From positions 1-64,000 of the forward strand of contig VXNY01000014.1 in NCBI GenBank assembly GCA_009840305.1: 64,000 bases of DNA. The letters run 5' to 3'. The notes beneath the pieces are model-generated. The model made no database searches. It saw only the letters and a list, made by a program, of their open reading frames with translations, and was not told where the DNA came from. The number at the start of each line of letters is the position of its first letter. Position 1 is the first letter of the stretch. The position numbers were made by a program, and so were the translations under genes. This document shows positions 9,009 to 18,671 of the stretch, piece by piece. The DNA is from Gammaproteobacteria bacterium. GTDB lineage: Bacteria; Pseudomonadota; Gammaproteobacteria; Pseudomonadales; Azotimanducaceae.

Positions 9009-10226
9009 ATGATCGCTAACGAGAAACTCCAAATCTTCAACCGCGATTCTCGTGGAAACGAGATCGTACCGATAGATGCAGGCGCGATCGAGCAGGTACG
9101 ACTGACGTCGGAAATGTCGATCGTACGAAACATTGCTCTCATGCCAGACGCACACGTTGGAATTGGCGCGACAGTTGGTTCAGTCATCGGTACTACAAAT
9201 GCCATCATTCCAGCTGCGGTCGGTGTCGATATCGGTTGTGGTATGACAGCGGCCGAAACCAATTTATCGGCGTCCGACTTGCCCGATTCTCTAGCGCCAC
9301 TACGTGGAACTATTGAGAGAAACGTTCCACACGGAAGAACTGGTGGTGGGAAACGTAACCGCGATGTTGGTGGATGGAGTAAGGAAATACCCGACGAAGT
9401 GTACAGTCATTGGCATTCAACGCTTGAAAAGGGCTTTAATAGACTACTCGACCGCCATCCCGATTTGAAAAGAGCGAACCATATTTCTCATCTTGGAACC
9501 TTGGGTACCGGTAATCACTTTATCGAAGTGTGCTTGGATGAGAAAGAGAACGTCTGGGTGATGCTCCACAGCGGTTCGCGTGGAGTAGGGAATCGAATTG
9601 GCATGAAATTTATCGAACTCGCCAAACAAGACATGCGTCGTCATGAAATTAATCTTCCCGACCGCAATCTTGCATACCTACAGGAAGGTACTAAACACTT
9701 CGCAGACTATGTTATGGCGGTTGAATGGGCGCAACGATTTGCCTTTTTAAACCGAAAAATCATGATGGATCGAACCGTCCGTGCGATTCGACAACATCTC
9801 CGTCATGCAGAAGTCGTGAGTGAAGTAATAGAGTGCCACCACAATTACGTGGCAAATGAACGACACTATGGTCAAAACATGTGGGTCACCCGAAAAGGAG
9901 CGCTTCGCGCGCGAAGGGGTGATGTCGGGATCATTCCTGGTTCTATGGGTGCAAAGTCTTATATCGTTCGTGGTAAGGGTAGCAAAAAATCGTTGCAAAG
10001 TTGTTCTCACGGAGCAGGGCGTACACTATCCCGAACGGAAGCGCGGAAAAGGTATTCAGCGGCGGATTTGCGAGCACAAACAAGAGGTGTCGAATGTAGA
10101 AAGGATCACAATGTCGTAGACGAGCTTCCGGCAGCATATAAAGACATTGATAAAGTTATTGAAGCACAACAAGATTTGGTGGAGGTAGTTCACACGTTGA
10201 AACAAATCGTGTGTGTGAAGGGTTAA
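9009..10226 (+). CDS. rtcB: RtcB-family RNA-splicing ligase
   Basis: A 405-residue protein, close to the 408 residues of E. coli RtcB. RtcB joins RNA 2',3'-cyclic phosphate (via 3'-phosphate) to 5'-OH ends using GTP and Mn2+. Family motifs in order: PDAHVGIGATVG (about 36-47), GVDIGCGM (metal-binding Cys region), GTLGTGNHFIEV, HSGSRGVGN, ECHHNYV, GSMGAKSYIVRGKG and CSHGAGR. The His of the last motif, near residue 334, corresponds to the His that is guanylylated. It is monocistronic between a strong terminator and a 225-base gap; neither RtcA, the RtcR regulator nor the release factor homologue PrfH is beside it. Confidence 0.95.
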   Translation: MIANEKLQIFNRDSRGNEIVPIDAGAIEQVRLTSEMSIVRNIALMPDAHVGIGATVGSVIGTTNAIIPAAVGVDIGCGMTAAETNLSASDLPDSLAPLRGTIERNVPHGRTGGGKRNRDVGGWSKEIPDEVYSHWHSTLEKGFNRLLDRHPDLKRANHISHLGTLGTGNHFIEVCLDEKENVWVMLHSGSRGVGNRIGMKFIELAKQDMRRHEINLPDRNLAYLQEGTKHFADYVMAVEWAQRFAFLNRKIMMDRTVRAIRQHLRHAEVVSEVIECHHNYVANERHYGQNMWVTRKGALRARRGDVGIIPGSMGAKSYIVRGKGSKKSLQSCSHGAGRTLSRTEARKRYSAADLRAQTRGVECRKDHNVVDELPAAYKDIDKVIEAQQDLVEVVHTLKQIVCVKG

Positions 10227-10451
10227 TGTCTATCAGCAAGATCAAGTGTTTGGACACCCCAAACGAAATTAGCAATGTATAGCTTTGCCGTTTCTTCAAA
10301 CTAGATGTAAGTCTTGTATCTAATACAGTATTGCAAAAATCTGTTTACCCGGTGGGTGCTCATATCTTAAAATTAGGTAACTTTTCAAGTTTACCCCACA
10401 TTGGGAGAAATTTTTCTTCCATTGAACTGTCGAGTGTAGAGGGCAAGTAGT

Positions 10452-12488
10452 ATGAAATTTAGAGCATTAAGAGACATCGCTGCGCTAGTAATTGGTGTTT
10501 GGGCGATCTCCTTTTTCGCGCAGGACGTAGATGAGCCGGTAGAAGCTCCCGAGAGCATCGAACCTTATCCGCCGGAAGTATGGGCAGCAAATCCAGGTAT
10601 GGCTACGGTGAGGGTTTCACCGGACGGGAAGTATCTGAGTTATATCAGTTTTGAAGATGAGAGCAGTGTTGACGGCCCGGTGATTCTCGTATTCGATATT
10701 ACCGGTGAGAGTGGCAAAGAGATGGAACTCATACACCGACAAAAAGCCGATAACATGCAGATTCAGACGTATCGTTGGATTAGCCCCACTTCGCTCGTTA
10801 TGGCGTTAAGAGCACAAGTTCGTCGACAGACTCAAGGATTTAATCAGGGAGTCTTTGCGGGCAAAATTGCTTTAGTTAATGTGATTGATAAAACCATGCA
10901 GACTTTTGATGAAAGTATTGCCGGGCTAGCGCACGTGTTACCGCTCGAACCAAACAAGATCATGATTTCGGTCCAAGAGGGTAGCGTCAGTAGCGGCACA
11001 CGAATGGCGTCCGCTTACCGCCCACTTGCGTTTTATGAACTCGATCTTAAAACCAAACAGAAGAAATTAGTAATTCGCACCAAGCCTTCACAGTTCGCGC
11101 TTGCGTTTGATCGATTAGGAAATCCAGTCCGATCACTCGGTTTTGACGAGGCCAACGAAGAACTTGTTTATTACTTTCGCTCCGAAGGTTCCACGAAATG
11201 GACTGAATACTACCGACAACACATTGACTCCTATGATCGCTTCGATCCCGTCGGCGTGGATCCTAATGCTAAGGACCACATCTTTGTCATTGCTCACAAT
11301 GGGCACGACCGCGCAGGATTTTGGTCGTACGATATGGCAAACAAGCGATTTGCCGAACTAATTTTCCGCACTTCCGATGATGATCCGGAGCCTATTCCAG
11401 TAGACGACCTATCACCAGTGTTTCACACAAACGAATGGGAACAACTTGGAGAAGTAACGGGAATAGAATATTTTGCGGGCGAGCGAACGCGAATTTTCAT
11501 GGATGAGGTTGAAGGTGGGATTTATCACCAACTTAAAGATCTCGTGAAAAATTCAGCAAATCTCGACATCCTAAGTCGTTCGACTGATGGCCAAACGATT
11601 GTCTTCTTTAATCAAGGACCACGTGATCCAGGTACGTATTACTGGCTCCACAAGAGGAAGTTAAGAGTTCTCGGGAGTGTCGCGCCAGAGATTGATAGTG
11701 GTCGACTAGCAGACGTTGAATACCACAATTGGACATCGACCGACGGTAGAAAAATCTATGGCTACGTAACTATACCACAGGGCGAACCCCCATTCCCGCT
11801 CGTCGTGTTACCGCACGGTGGTCCCATGGTCACGGAAACGGTAGCTTACGACCCCTGGGCTCAAATGTTAGCCAATCACGGTTACATGGTGTTGCAACCT
11901 CAATACCGTGGATCTCACAATTACGGACTTGGCTTCTATAAAGCTGCTTTTGACGGTGAAGAGAGCCAAGCTGGGCGAATGATGCAAACCGATAAAGACA
12001 CTGGAGCGCTGTATCTTGTCGAACAAGGATTGGCCGACGAAGATCGATTGGCAATGTTTGGTTGGTCCTATGGTGGTTATGCTGCCTTAGTTTCCGCTAT
12101 TCGAGAACCCCAAATATACCAGTGCGCAATTGCCGGAGCGGCAGTTTCCGATCCGCTTATGCAGATTAATTACTATCGCTATCGGGTTCAAGGAGCTCAA
12201 AAAGAAGAGCAATTCGGCACTTGGTTGACAGCAGTTTCACCGATCAAAGAAGCGGAAAAAGTGAATATTCCACTCCTGATAGTTCACGGTACAGCGGATG
12301 CTCGAGTGTCTTTGGACCACAGTACAAAATACCGCCGCCAACTGGATAAATTTGATAAAGAGTACCAGTACGTAGAGCTAGAAAACGCCGCTCACTTCTT
12401 TAACACTCTAAATTACAGACATCGGGTGAAGTTCTACGGTGAAATGCTACGCTTTCTGAAGGAGGATTGCGGTCCCGACGGACTATAA
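10452..12488 (+). CDS. S9-family serine peptidase (prolyl oligopeptidase / acyl-aminoacyl peptidase type)
   Basis: A 678-residue exported or membrane-anchored peptidase with a hydrophobic N-terminal segment (about 8-24). The N-terminal half is a WD40-like beta-propeller region (for example RVSPDGKYLSYI near residue 55). The C-terminal half is an alpha/beta hydrolase with the nucleophile in FGWSYGGYAA (Ser near 539), an Asp in VHGTADARVS (near 616) and a His in ENAAHFF (near 648), so the catalytic triad is complete. It probably trims short peptides in the periplasm, possibly those taken up by TonB receptors. A strong hairpin directly follows the stop codon. Confidence 0.9.
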   Translation: MKFRALRDIAALVIGVWAISFFAQDVDEPVEAPESIEPYPPEVWAANPGMATVRVSPDGKYLSYISFEDESSVDGPVILVFDITGESGKEMELIHRQKADNMQIQTYRWISPTSLVMALRAQVRRQTQGFNQGVFAGKIALVNVIDKTMQTFDESIAGLAHVLPLEPNKIMISVQEGSVSSGTRMASAYRPLAFYELDLKTKQKKLVIRTKPSQFALAFDRLGNPVRSLGFDEANEELVYYFRSEGSTKWTEYYRQHIDSYDRFDPVGVDPNAKDHIFVIAHNGHDRAGFWSYDMANKRFAELIFRTSDDDPEPIPVDDLSPVFHTNEWEQLGEVTGIEYFAGERTRIFMDEVEGGIYHQLKDLVKNSANLDILSRSTDGQTIVFFNQGPRDPGTYYWLHKRKLRVLGSVAPEIDSGRLADVEYHNWTSTDGRKIYGYVTIPQGEPPFPLVVLPHGGPMVTETVAYDPWAQMLANHGYMVLQPQYRGSHNYGLGFYKAAFDGEESQAGRMMQTDKDTGALYLVEQGLADEDRLAMFGWSYGGYAALVSAIREPQIYQCAIAGAAVSDPLMQINYYRYRVQGAQKEEQFGTWLTAVSPIKEAEKVNIPLLIVHGTADARVSLDHSTKYRRQLDKFDKEYQYVELENAAHFFNTLNYRHRVKFYGEMLRFLKEDCGPDGL

Positions 12489-12491
12489 AAA

Positions 12492-12524
12492 TGGCGGTAC
12501 TCTTGGAGAGTACCGCCACATTTT
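12492..12524. terminator. Bidirectional intrinsic terminator between the S9 peptidase and hsp20 genes
   Basis: A perfect 12-base stem (12492-12503 with 12507-12518) with a 3-base loop is flanked by AAAAA upstream and CATTTT downstream. It separates two convergent genes and should act on both strands. Confidence 0.85.
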
Positions 12525-12550
12525 GGCTGTATGTTTATTTGAGCTAGAGT

Positions 12551-12988
12551 TTAGCTCTCAACTTTGATGCGCCGAGACGCGATTGTTTCTTGTTTTTTGA
12601 TGACGATTTCCAGAACTCCGTCGCGATTCGATGCGCTTACCTGATCCAAGTCAGCGTTGTCAGGCAATTTGAAGCTGCGCTGGAACGAACCTTCGACACG
12701 CTCAAAACGACCAAAGTCCTTGTCTTCTACGCGTCGCTCAAGTTTGCGTTCACCCTTAATGGTTACACGGTCGTGTTCAACGAATATTTCAATGTCATCC
12801 GAGGTTAAGCCCGGTAGATCCGCGGTGATGACAAACTTGTCCGACTCTTCATGAATGTCCATTGAAGGCACCCAACCCTCGTCGGCGCGGTTTACGAATC
12901 GCGGAAAAGTACTCCAAATGCCGTTGTCAAGGTCTCGTTGCAACGCTTGAGCAAAGGAAACTACGGGATTACGTTCAACTATTTTCAT
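12551..12988 (-). CDS. Small heat-shock protein, Hsp20/alpha-crystallin family
   Basis: A 145-residue cytoplasmic holdase chaperone that binds unfolding proteins under stress. The alpha-crystallin domain spans about 40-138, with the expected elements DIHEESDKFVITADLPGL, VTIKGERK, GSFQRSFKLP and the GVLEIVIKK strand. The C-terminal tail is short and lacks a clear I-x-I motif. The ATG is preceded by GGAG at proper spacing. A sigma-32-like promoter sits about 65 bases upstream, fitting heat-shock control. Confidence 0.93.
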   Translation of the reverse strand: MKIVERNPVVSFAQALQRDLDNGIWSTFPRFVNRADEGWVPSMDIHEESDKFVITADLPGLTSDDIEIFVEHDRVTIKGERKLERRVEDKDFGRFERVEGSFQRSFKLPDNADLDQVSASNRDGVLEIVIKKQETIASRRIKVES

Positions 12989-13050
12989 TATTTTTGTCTC
13001 CTAGTTTATTTTGTTATTTCTTGGTGTCGTAATAGTTCGACAACCGGTAT

Positions 13051-13076
13051 ATATGAACTACTAGAAATTTTTCAAG
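13051..13076 (-). promoter_or_regulatory. Candidate sigma-32 (heat-shock) promoter of hsp20
   Basis: On the minus strand a CTTGAAA element (13076-13070) matches the sigma-32 -35 consensus. An 11-base spacer leads to GTTCATAT (13058-13051), which matches the CATnT half of the CCCCATnT -10 element. Start of hsp20 lies about 62 bases downstream. Confidence 0.45.
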
Positions 13077-13103
13077 AGACGTGAATTCAGATTCAATTTA
13101 ATT

Positions 13104-14363
13104 GTGGTTCGTTTTATTTACGCGATAGTATCTCGCCTCAGTCTCCCAGTATTCTTGTGCTATCTCATCTATCGCAGCATAAAGGAGAAAGAATACCGGG
13201 CGAGAAAACGGGAACGATTTGGATTTGTATCGTCAGAGATAAAAACTGGCAGTCTCTGGTTCCACACGGTGTCTGCGGGGGAAGCTATCGCGGCTATCCC
13301 CATCATTGAAGCGATCCTGCAGAACCGGCCCAGCGAGCACGTACTTGCCACGACGACGACACCCACTGGATACGAAGCTATTGAAAAGAGTTTTGGATCT
13401 CGAATCGATCTCTGTTATGTCCCGTATGACGTACCCTCTTGTGTGAATCGATTTCTGAAAAGGACTCAACCAAAAGCATTATTGCTCATGGAAACAGAGT
13501 TGTGGCCAAACCTAGTCAACTTTACGGCGAGACGAGATACGCCAATCTTTCTTTTGAATGCTAGGCTCTCTGCAAAGTCGGCTTCCGGATACGCGCGCAT
13601 GAGCGATCTGACTGAGTCAATGCTCAAGAATGTTCGAATGGTTGCTAGCCAATATCCCGATACTGCCGAGCGGTTTCAATCCCTAGGCTTACCAAAGGAT
13701 AGGGTGGTTGTAACTGGAAACGTCAAATTCGATCTCAACGACCAAATCGCTCGATTACCAGAAGAACTACAAGAATTGGAAACACTACAAGAACGCGGCA
13801 CTCTGGTTTGGATCGCGGGGAGCACGCACGATCCCGAGGAAGACGTAGTACTCGATGCGCACCGGACTATTTTGGATCAGTCTCCAAATACAAAACTGAT
13901 TTTAGCACCTAGACACGTAAACCGAGTCCAGGAGATTCTGACGTCATGTGAATCTCGTGGAATTCGTGCCTGCTTACTCAGCGAGTTAGACCACAATTCT
14001 GAAGTGATTGTCGTTGATCGTATGGGAATTCTGTTCCCGCTATATCAATACGCGTCCGTCGCTTTCGTCGGTGGTAGTCTCCAACAAACCGGAGGCCACA
14101 ATCCCATAGAACCGGCATTTTTTGGACTACCAATCCTAATGGGACCTAATCGCCACAACTTTGCTGAAGTGTGCTCTAGGTTTGCCGATAGAGATTGTTT
14201 ATTCACAGTTAATAACGCCGACGATATCGCCAAAAAAGTGCTTCATTTCCACCGAGACTCTGCGGCACGCCTACGATGTTACCAAGGTACGCGCGCAGTC
14301 GTACAAGAAAATCAAGGCGCACTAGAACGAGTCTGTACGCTAGTGAATAGTTGGCTTGACTAA
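13104..14363 (+). CDS. waaA: 3-deoxy-D-manno-octulosonic acid (Kdo) transferase
   Basis: A 419-residue glycosyltransferase (GT30) that adds Kdo to lipid A precursor on the cytoplasmic face of the inner membrane. An N-terminal hydrophobic segment (about 1-22) anchors it. Family signatures are present: the SLWFHTVSAGEAIAAIPII region with its conserved Glu, the TTTTPTGYEAI segment, METELWPNL, SARSAKSA-type motif (NARLSAKSASGY), GSTHDPEED, LAPRH and GGSLQQTGGHNPIEPA. It begins at a GTG without a strong ribosome binding site. It is convergent with tolC. Confidence 0.93.
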   Translation: MVRFIYAIVSRLSLPVFLCYLIYRSIKEKEYRARKRERFGFVSSEIKTGSLWFHTVSAGEAIAAIPIIEAILQNRPSEHVLATTTTPTGYEAIEKSFGSRIDLCYVPYDVPSCVNRFLKRTQPKALLLMETELWPNLVNFTARRDTPIFLLNARLSAKSASGYARMSDLTESMLKNVRMVASQYPDTAERFQSLGLPKDRVVVTGNVKFDLNDQIARLPEELQELETLQERGTLVWIAGSTHDPEEDVVLDAHRTILDQSPNTKLILAPRHVNRVQEILTSCESRGIRACLLSELDHNSEVIVVDRMGILFPLYQYASVAFVGGSLQQTGGHNPIEPAFFGLPILMGPNRHNFAEVCSRFADRDCLFTVNNADDIAKKVLHFHRDSAARLRCYQGTRAVVQENQGALERVCTLVNSWLD

Positions 14364-14391
14364 CCTAGATAGGAAAAACCAATCGTTTGGG

Positions 14392-15843
14392 TTACTTACC
14401 ACTCATTGTGTTTACTGGAGTCACGACATTCTCATGATCCATATATGCATTCAATTCGGTAAGATCGTTAGGGTCCAACAGGCCCACAGTTTGTTTTAAC
14501 TGCAACATCGTAGTAATGTAATTATGTATAGTGTTTTGATAATTCAATTGTCTTTCAAACAATGCATTTTGGGCATTCAATACTTCGATAATGTTTCGCG
14601 TCCCCACTTCGTAACCTTTTTCCGTTGCATCTAACGATGCACGACTAGATTCCAAAGACCGCTCCAATGCATCGAGTTGTAATACGATCTGTACTACGTT
14701 CCGGAACTGGGTCCGGGTTTGTTCTTCGATGGTTAATCTTTGATTTATCATATTTAAGCGTGACTGTTCTCGATTCAAAGCGCTCACTTTGTTTTGAGAG
14801 ATCCGACGTCCAGCCGCAACCTGAAAACTAACGTTTAGGCTCCCGATTGATCTTGAGACACTTTCATCGACCCAATCGTACCCCGTATCCAGCTGCGTGA
14901 ACGGGTCAGTGAGAGCACCCTCGCTGTATCCGTACCTGACACTAAGGTTAATGGTTGGTATAGGAAAATAATTCGCTAAGGTATTCCAATGATTCCAGCG
15001 TGCGATCTTATAGTTGCGTTCAGCGCCTAATATCCCTGGGTTATTTTGAAGCGCGTAGTTCACCCATTGATCCTCGTCGTTTGGATCGGGATTTTCGACT
15101 GGATAGTCCTCTGATAGGCGGGCCAGCTGTTGAATCGGTTGCCCAGTTAAACGTTTTAGAGCTAAGAAAGCGGTATCAAGTCGATTACGAGCGGCGTTCA
15201 GGGAGACTTCCAAATTGTCATACGATGCTTGCGCGTTCAACACATCTGTTATCGCCGTTAAGCCGACGTCGTACCGCTGCTTAGTCTGTTGTAACTGTCG
15301 CTCATTCGACTCTCGACGTGCAAGAGTATTGTCTAGCGAATCTCGAGCCTGCAAGACATCGAAATACGCTCGGACGACCCGAATAATCAAAGACTGTTCT
15401 TGGGATGTGAACGATTCCTTAGCACCCTCAAAACTCAACCTTGAATTTCGGAATGAAACAAACGTAGGGATACTGAACAATACTTGTGAAAGATTTACAC
15501 TATACCCCGATGGAAAGTTTACTTTTCTGTCATTCACGATCCAAAGAGCATTGTCCTCTTCCGTGATCCCATATCGATTCAAACTAGGATCATTGATATA
15601 ACCACTCGGATAAGTACGCCGAGACTTTCTTGTAAATGGGTCTTCACCCGTTAAGTTTATACTGATTTGCGGAAGTAAATTGCTAATGCTTTGCTTCATG
15701 GACTCACCAGCAATCTGTCGCTGAATCTTTGCCTGAGCAAACTGGGTATCGTTTTCGACGGCTAAGTCGTAGATTTGTTGAAGATCTTCTGCGCTTACTG
15801 CAACACCAACCGACAACAGCGCGACAACTAAAAGTTTTTTCAT
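14392..15843 (-). CDS. tolC: TolC-family outer-membrane efflux channel
   Basis: A 483-residue exported protein that forms the trimeric outer-membrane/periplasmic tunnel for RND efflux pumps and type I secretion. The signal peptide (about 1-19, ending VSAE) is followed by two repeated OEP halves. Typical helical motifs are seen, such as ARRESNERQLQQTKQRYDVGLTAITDVLNAQASYD in the first half (near 180-215) and the matching KGYEVGTRNIIEVLNAQNALFE in the second. I chose the ATG at 15843; a TTG one codon upstream is also possible. No pump gene is adjacent. Confidence 0.92.
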   Translation of the reverse strand: MKKLLVVALLSVGVAVSAEDLQQIYDLAVENDTQFAQAKIQRQIAGESMKQSISNLLPQISINLTGEDPFTRKSRRTYPSGYINDPSLNRYGITEEDNALWIVNDRKVNFPSGYSVNLSQVLFSIPTFVSFRNSRLSFEGAKESFTSQEQSLIIRVVRAYFDVLQARDSLDNTLARRESNERQLQQTKQRYDVGLTAITDVLNAQASYDNLEVSLNAARNRLDTAFLALKRLTGQPIQQLARLSEDYPVENPDPNDEDQWVNYALQNNPGILGAERNYKIARWNHWNTLANYFPIPTINLSVRYGYSEGALTDPFTQLDTGYDWVDESVSRSIGSLNVSFQVAAGRRISQNKVSALNREQSRLNMINQRLTIEEQTRTQFRNVVQIVLQLDALERSLESSRASLDATEKGYEVGTRNIIEVLNAQNALFERQLNYQNTIHNYITTMLQLKQTVGLLDPNDLTELNAYMDHENVVTPVNTMSGK

Positions 15844-16192
15844 CAAAGGGGTACCAATTTAAACTATTCTGATTTTAGCAAACGAAGTTCACGTTCCTTA
15901 TGGTCGTTTGACACTTACCTCGTTATACGAAAGTATGCGGGTTTATCGTCGTTAACAACGTAAAAGGTCGTCGCCACGCTCCCAGCTTGGTGGGCGTGCG
16001 TGAGCATCGAAGAACTCAATGCAGCGTAAATTTTATCGATGTATCCCGGAACTTCTGAAATCAATCCCTTCTCAAAAAGGTATAGCGTTCAAATTTTCCA
16101 TGTGTGGAGTTTGGTGTTGTTATTGCAATAATCATGCCATCACTATAAAATTATTCCTTTGTACGTCACAACTTTACAGGAACATAAACTCT
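15844..16192. other. Divergent intergenic region between tolC and rpoZ
   Basis: No gene is visible in these 349 bases. An imperfect GC-rich hairpin lies at 15975-15998 without a T-run. The right end holds a promoter-like pair upstream of rpoZ: TTATTG at 16120-16125 and TATAAA at 16144-16149 with an 18-base spacer. That would give rpoZ-spoT a leader of about 37 bases. Confidence 0.4.
16120..16149 (+). promoter_or_regulatory. Candidate sigma-70 promoter of rpoZ-spoT
   Basis: TTATTG (16120-16125), an 18-base spacer and TATAAA (16144-16149) lie just upstream of the rpoZ ATG at 16193. This is a motif match only. Confidence 0.4.
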
Positions 16193-16477
16193 ATGGCTCG
16201 AGTAACCGTCGAGGATTGTTTAGAACACGTGAACAATCGTTTTGAACTGGTGACCTTAGCAACGAAGCGGGCTCGACAGTTATCGTTGTTGAGTGCCGAT
16301 CCACTGGTCGCGCGAGAGAACGATAAAAATACCGTTATCGCGTTGCGTGAGATTGCAGATGGGCTTATTTCGAGTGAAATCTTAGACAAGGACGACGAAG
16401 ATGAGTTCCAATTCCACCTCAAACAACACCGATCGCGGTCGGGACTTGGAGATGAAGCACCGCCCCGCGACGCCTGA
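16193..16477 (+). CDS. rpoZ: DNA-directed RNA polymerase omega subunit
   Basis: A 94-residue protein, close to the usual 80-91. Starts [20 protein letters not shown], the hallmark of omega, followed by the RARQL region and [17 protein letters not shown]. Omega promotes assembly of beta-prime into RNA polymerase and forms part of a ppGpp binding site. A longer frame to 16019 exists, but the family begins at this ATG, which follows AGGAA. It overlaps the start of spoT, the standard gammaproteobacterial arrangement. Confidence 0.93.
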   Translation: MARVTVEDCLEHVNNRFELVTLATKRARQLSLLSADPLVARENDKNTVIALREIADGLISSEILDKDDEDEFQFHLKQHRSRSGLGDEAPPRDA

Positions 16478-18659
16478 ATCCTATTTTCAGACTGAACTAG
16501 AAAAACGCGCTAGAAAGGAAGAACTAGCTGCCCCAGTATCGGGAATCAAAAAGGGCTACCTTTTTGAATACCTGACTCCCAATCAACTGGATTTAGTCGA
16601 GAAAGCCTTTGACTATGCGAAGAAGGCGCATACCGGACAGCAACGACGAACTGGCCACTCCTATATCACCCACCCCTTAGCAGTAGCCAGAATTCTCGCA
16701 CAACTAAGATTGGATCACCAGACCATCTGCGCAGCGTTGTTGCACGATGTCATCGAGGACACCAACGTAACCAAAGCTACGCTTGCGAGAACGTTTGGCG
16801 ATCCGATCGCCGACATTGTCGACGGGGTCTCCAAGCTCTCGCATCTTTTTGACAGTCGCGCTGAAGCCCAAGCGCGCAATTTCTACAAGATGGCGTTGGC
16901 TATGGCTCGCGACATTCGAGTGATACTGGTGAAATTAGCGGACCGTTTGCACAACATGCGTACCATCGGTGTGATGTCCCGGGAAGCCAGAAAGCGCATT
17001 GCTAAAGAGACCATGGACCTTTATGTCCCTCTGGCGCAACGGATGGGAATATACACCATCAAAGAAGAACTTGAACGACTGTCTTTCGAAGCAATGTATC
17101 CGTTACGCGCGGACCGTTTGGAACGATATACGAAGCGCATACGAAAACCTGATATTGACTTAATCACTTCCGTTCAAGACAAACTAAAAGCAGCTTTCAA
17201 GGAAGGGAAACTCAAAGCAGACATCGAATATCTCCAACCAGAACCCTATTCGCTGTACCAATCACTCAAAGGACACCGTATGTCCAAAGAAGAGTACATG
17301 GATCGCTTTGTATTTCGTGTTGTTGTCGACTCAACTGACGAGTGCTACCGAGCTCTAGGGATCGCACACAGCATTTACAAACCCAAACTTGGAGCATTCA
17401 AGGACTACGTCGCTATCCCGAAGAAGAACGGTTATCAATCACTCCATACCACGTTGGTTGGACCCAGACCTACTAGCTCAGTTACCTTAAAGTTGCTGAT
17501 TCGCACAAAAACCATGCACGAAATTGCAAGCTTTGGATTTGTTGCAGGTTGGCGAAACCGTCCTGCAGAGCAACTCACGGCTGAACCGGTTGGACCGTCA
17601 TCGAGCGGATTTCGCGAATGGATACAACACTTACTCAGCCTTCAACCTGGCGGCGATGCCGCACAGTTTTTAGAAAACCTTAAAACCGATCTCTTCCCAG
17701 ATGAAGTCTACGTTTTCACACCGCAGGCGAAAATCGTCACATTGCCACTTGGATCTTGCGCCATTGATTTCGCGTATGCTATTCACACGGAAGTGGGAGA
17801 TTCCTGCGTTGCTTGTCGCGTCGACGGTAGGGTCGTGCCGTTATCTACTGTACTCGAGTCCGGTCAAACTGTAAACATCGTCACTGCCTCCGAAGCTCAT
17901 CCGGACCCGGAGTGGCTAAATTTTGTGCAGACTGCAAAAGCACGCTCTGCTATTCGAGAACAACTTCGCCAGCGCGGCCAACAAGAAGCCATTATGCTCG
18001 GTAAAACTTTGCTGGATAGGACCTTAGCTGCCGCCGGGACATCAGTGTCCGAGCTCGATTTCAGACGCTTACGTAGAACCTTTAAAGAATTCCGCGTACG
18101 CCGAATGAATGAACTATTTGAAGAGGTAGGTCGCGGAAACTTACCCGCTTATCAGGTCGCGCAACGGTTACTTGACGAAGATGTTGATGATCATGATTCG
18201 ATAAACCTTGAACAGAGCGGTCCGGTTGTCGTTCATCATAAACAACATCTAGGCGTACGTTACGGTCGTTGTTGCGGACCAATTCCTGGAGATAGCATTG
18301 TCGGCCACATCTCGCAGGGTGAAGGTCTAGTTATTCATCGCGTGAGATGCGGTAACATGAGAAACGTCCGCGATCCTAGTACCAAAGTGCCCGTGAAATG
18401 GGGCGACGAACCCACTGGTGAGTTTTCAACGAAATTACGCATCGATGTCGTACCGCAATTGGGCATCCTCGCTTCCATCGCGAGTGCGGTCAACGGACTC
18501 GGGGCTGGAATTAGTATGATCGACGTAACCGAGCGTTCACCACAGCTATCGACGATTCGAATGCATCTCTCGGTTACCGACGTAAAACATCTAAAACGAA
18601 TCATACGAAATCTGGATAACCGGAGTGAAACCTCCAATGTTCAGAGATTCACTGAATAA
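16401..18659 (+). CDS. spoT: RelA/SpoT-family (p)ppGpp hydrolase with degenerate synthetase domain
   Basis: A 752-residue stringent-response enzyme with the usual order: HD hydrolase (about 80-230), synthetase-like (about 270-400), TGS (about 430-500), helical region and C-terminal ACT (about 675-750). Hydrolase residues look intact: [22 protein letters not shown] and [11 protein letters not shown]. The synthetase region is eroded: the ATP-binding GRxKH motif reads LQPEP (near 278), the catalytic EVQIRT motif reads KLLIRT (near 364) and the later AAHW reads VAGW. It is therefore probably a ppGpp-degrading enzyme only. The start at 16401 lies inside rpoZ and follows AAGG with a 9-base gap; an ATG at 16452 is an alternative. 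Confidence 0.93.
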   Translation: MSSNSTSNNTDRGRDLEMKHRPATPESYFQTELEKRARKEELAAPVSGIKKGYLFEYLTPNQLDLVEKAFDYAKKAHTGQQRRTGHSYITHPLAVARILAQLRLDHQTICAALLHDVIEDTNVTKATLARTFGDPIADIVDGVSKLSHLFDSRAEAQARNFYKMALAMARDIRVILVKLADRLHNMRTIGVMSREARKRIAKETMDLYVPLAQRMGIYTIKEELERLSFEAMYPLRADRLERYTKRIRKPDIDLITSVQDKLKAAFKEGKLKADIEYLQPEPYSLYQSLKGHRMSKEEYMDRFVFRVVVDSTDECYRALGIAHSIYKPKLGAFKDYVAIPKKNGYQSLHTTLVGPRPTSSVTLKLLIRTKTMHEIASFGFVAGWRNRPAEQLTAEPVGPSSSGFREWIQHLLSLQPGGDAAQFLENLKTDLFPDEVYVFTPQAKIVTLPLGSCAIDFAYAIHTEVGDSCVACRVDGRVVPLSTVLESGQTVNIVTASEAHPDPEWLNFVQTAKARSAIREQLRQRGQQEAIMLGKTLLDRTLAAAGTSVSELDFRRLRRTFKEFRVRRMNELFEEVGRGNLPAYQVAQRLLDEDVDDHDSINLEQSGPVVVHHKQHLGVRYGRCCGPIPGDSIVGHISQGEGLVIHRVRCGNMRNVRDPSTKVPVKWGDEPTGEFSTKLRIDVVPQLGILASIASAVNGLGAGISMIDVTERSPQLSTIRMHLSVTDVKHLKRIIRNLDNRSETSNVQRFTE

Positions 18660-18671
18660 AGGAATTAATGG

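Noticed and set aside
14373-14392. Terminator between waaA and tolC
   Set aside because: There is a short bulged dyad followed by five T residues on the minus strand, but the stem is only about six pairs and too weak to report.
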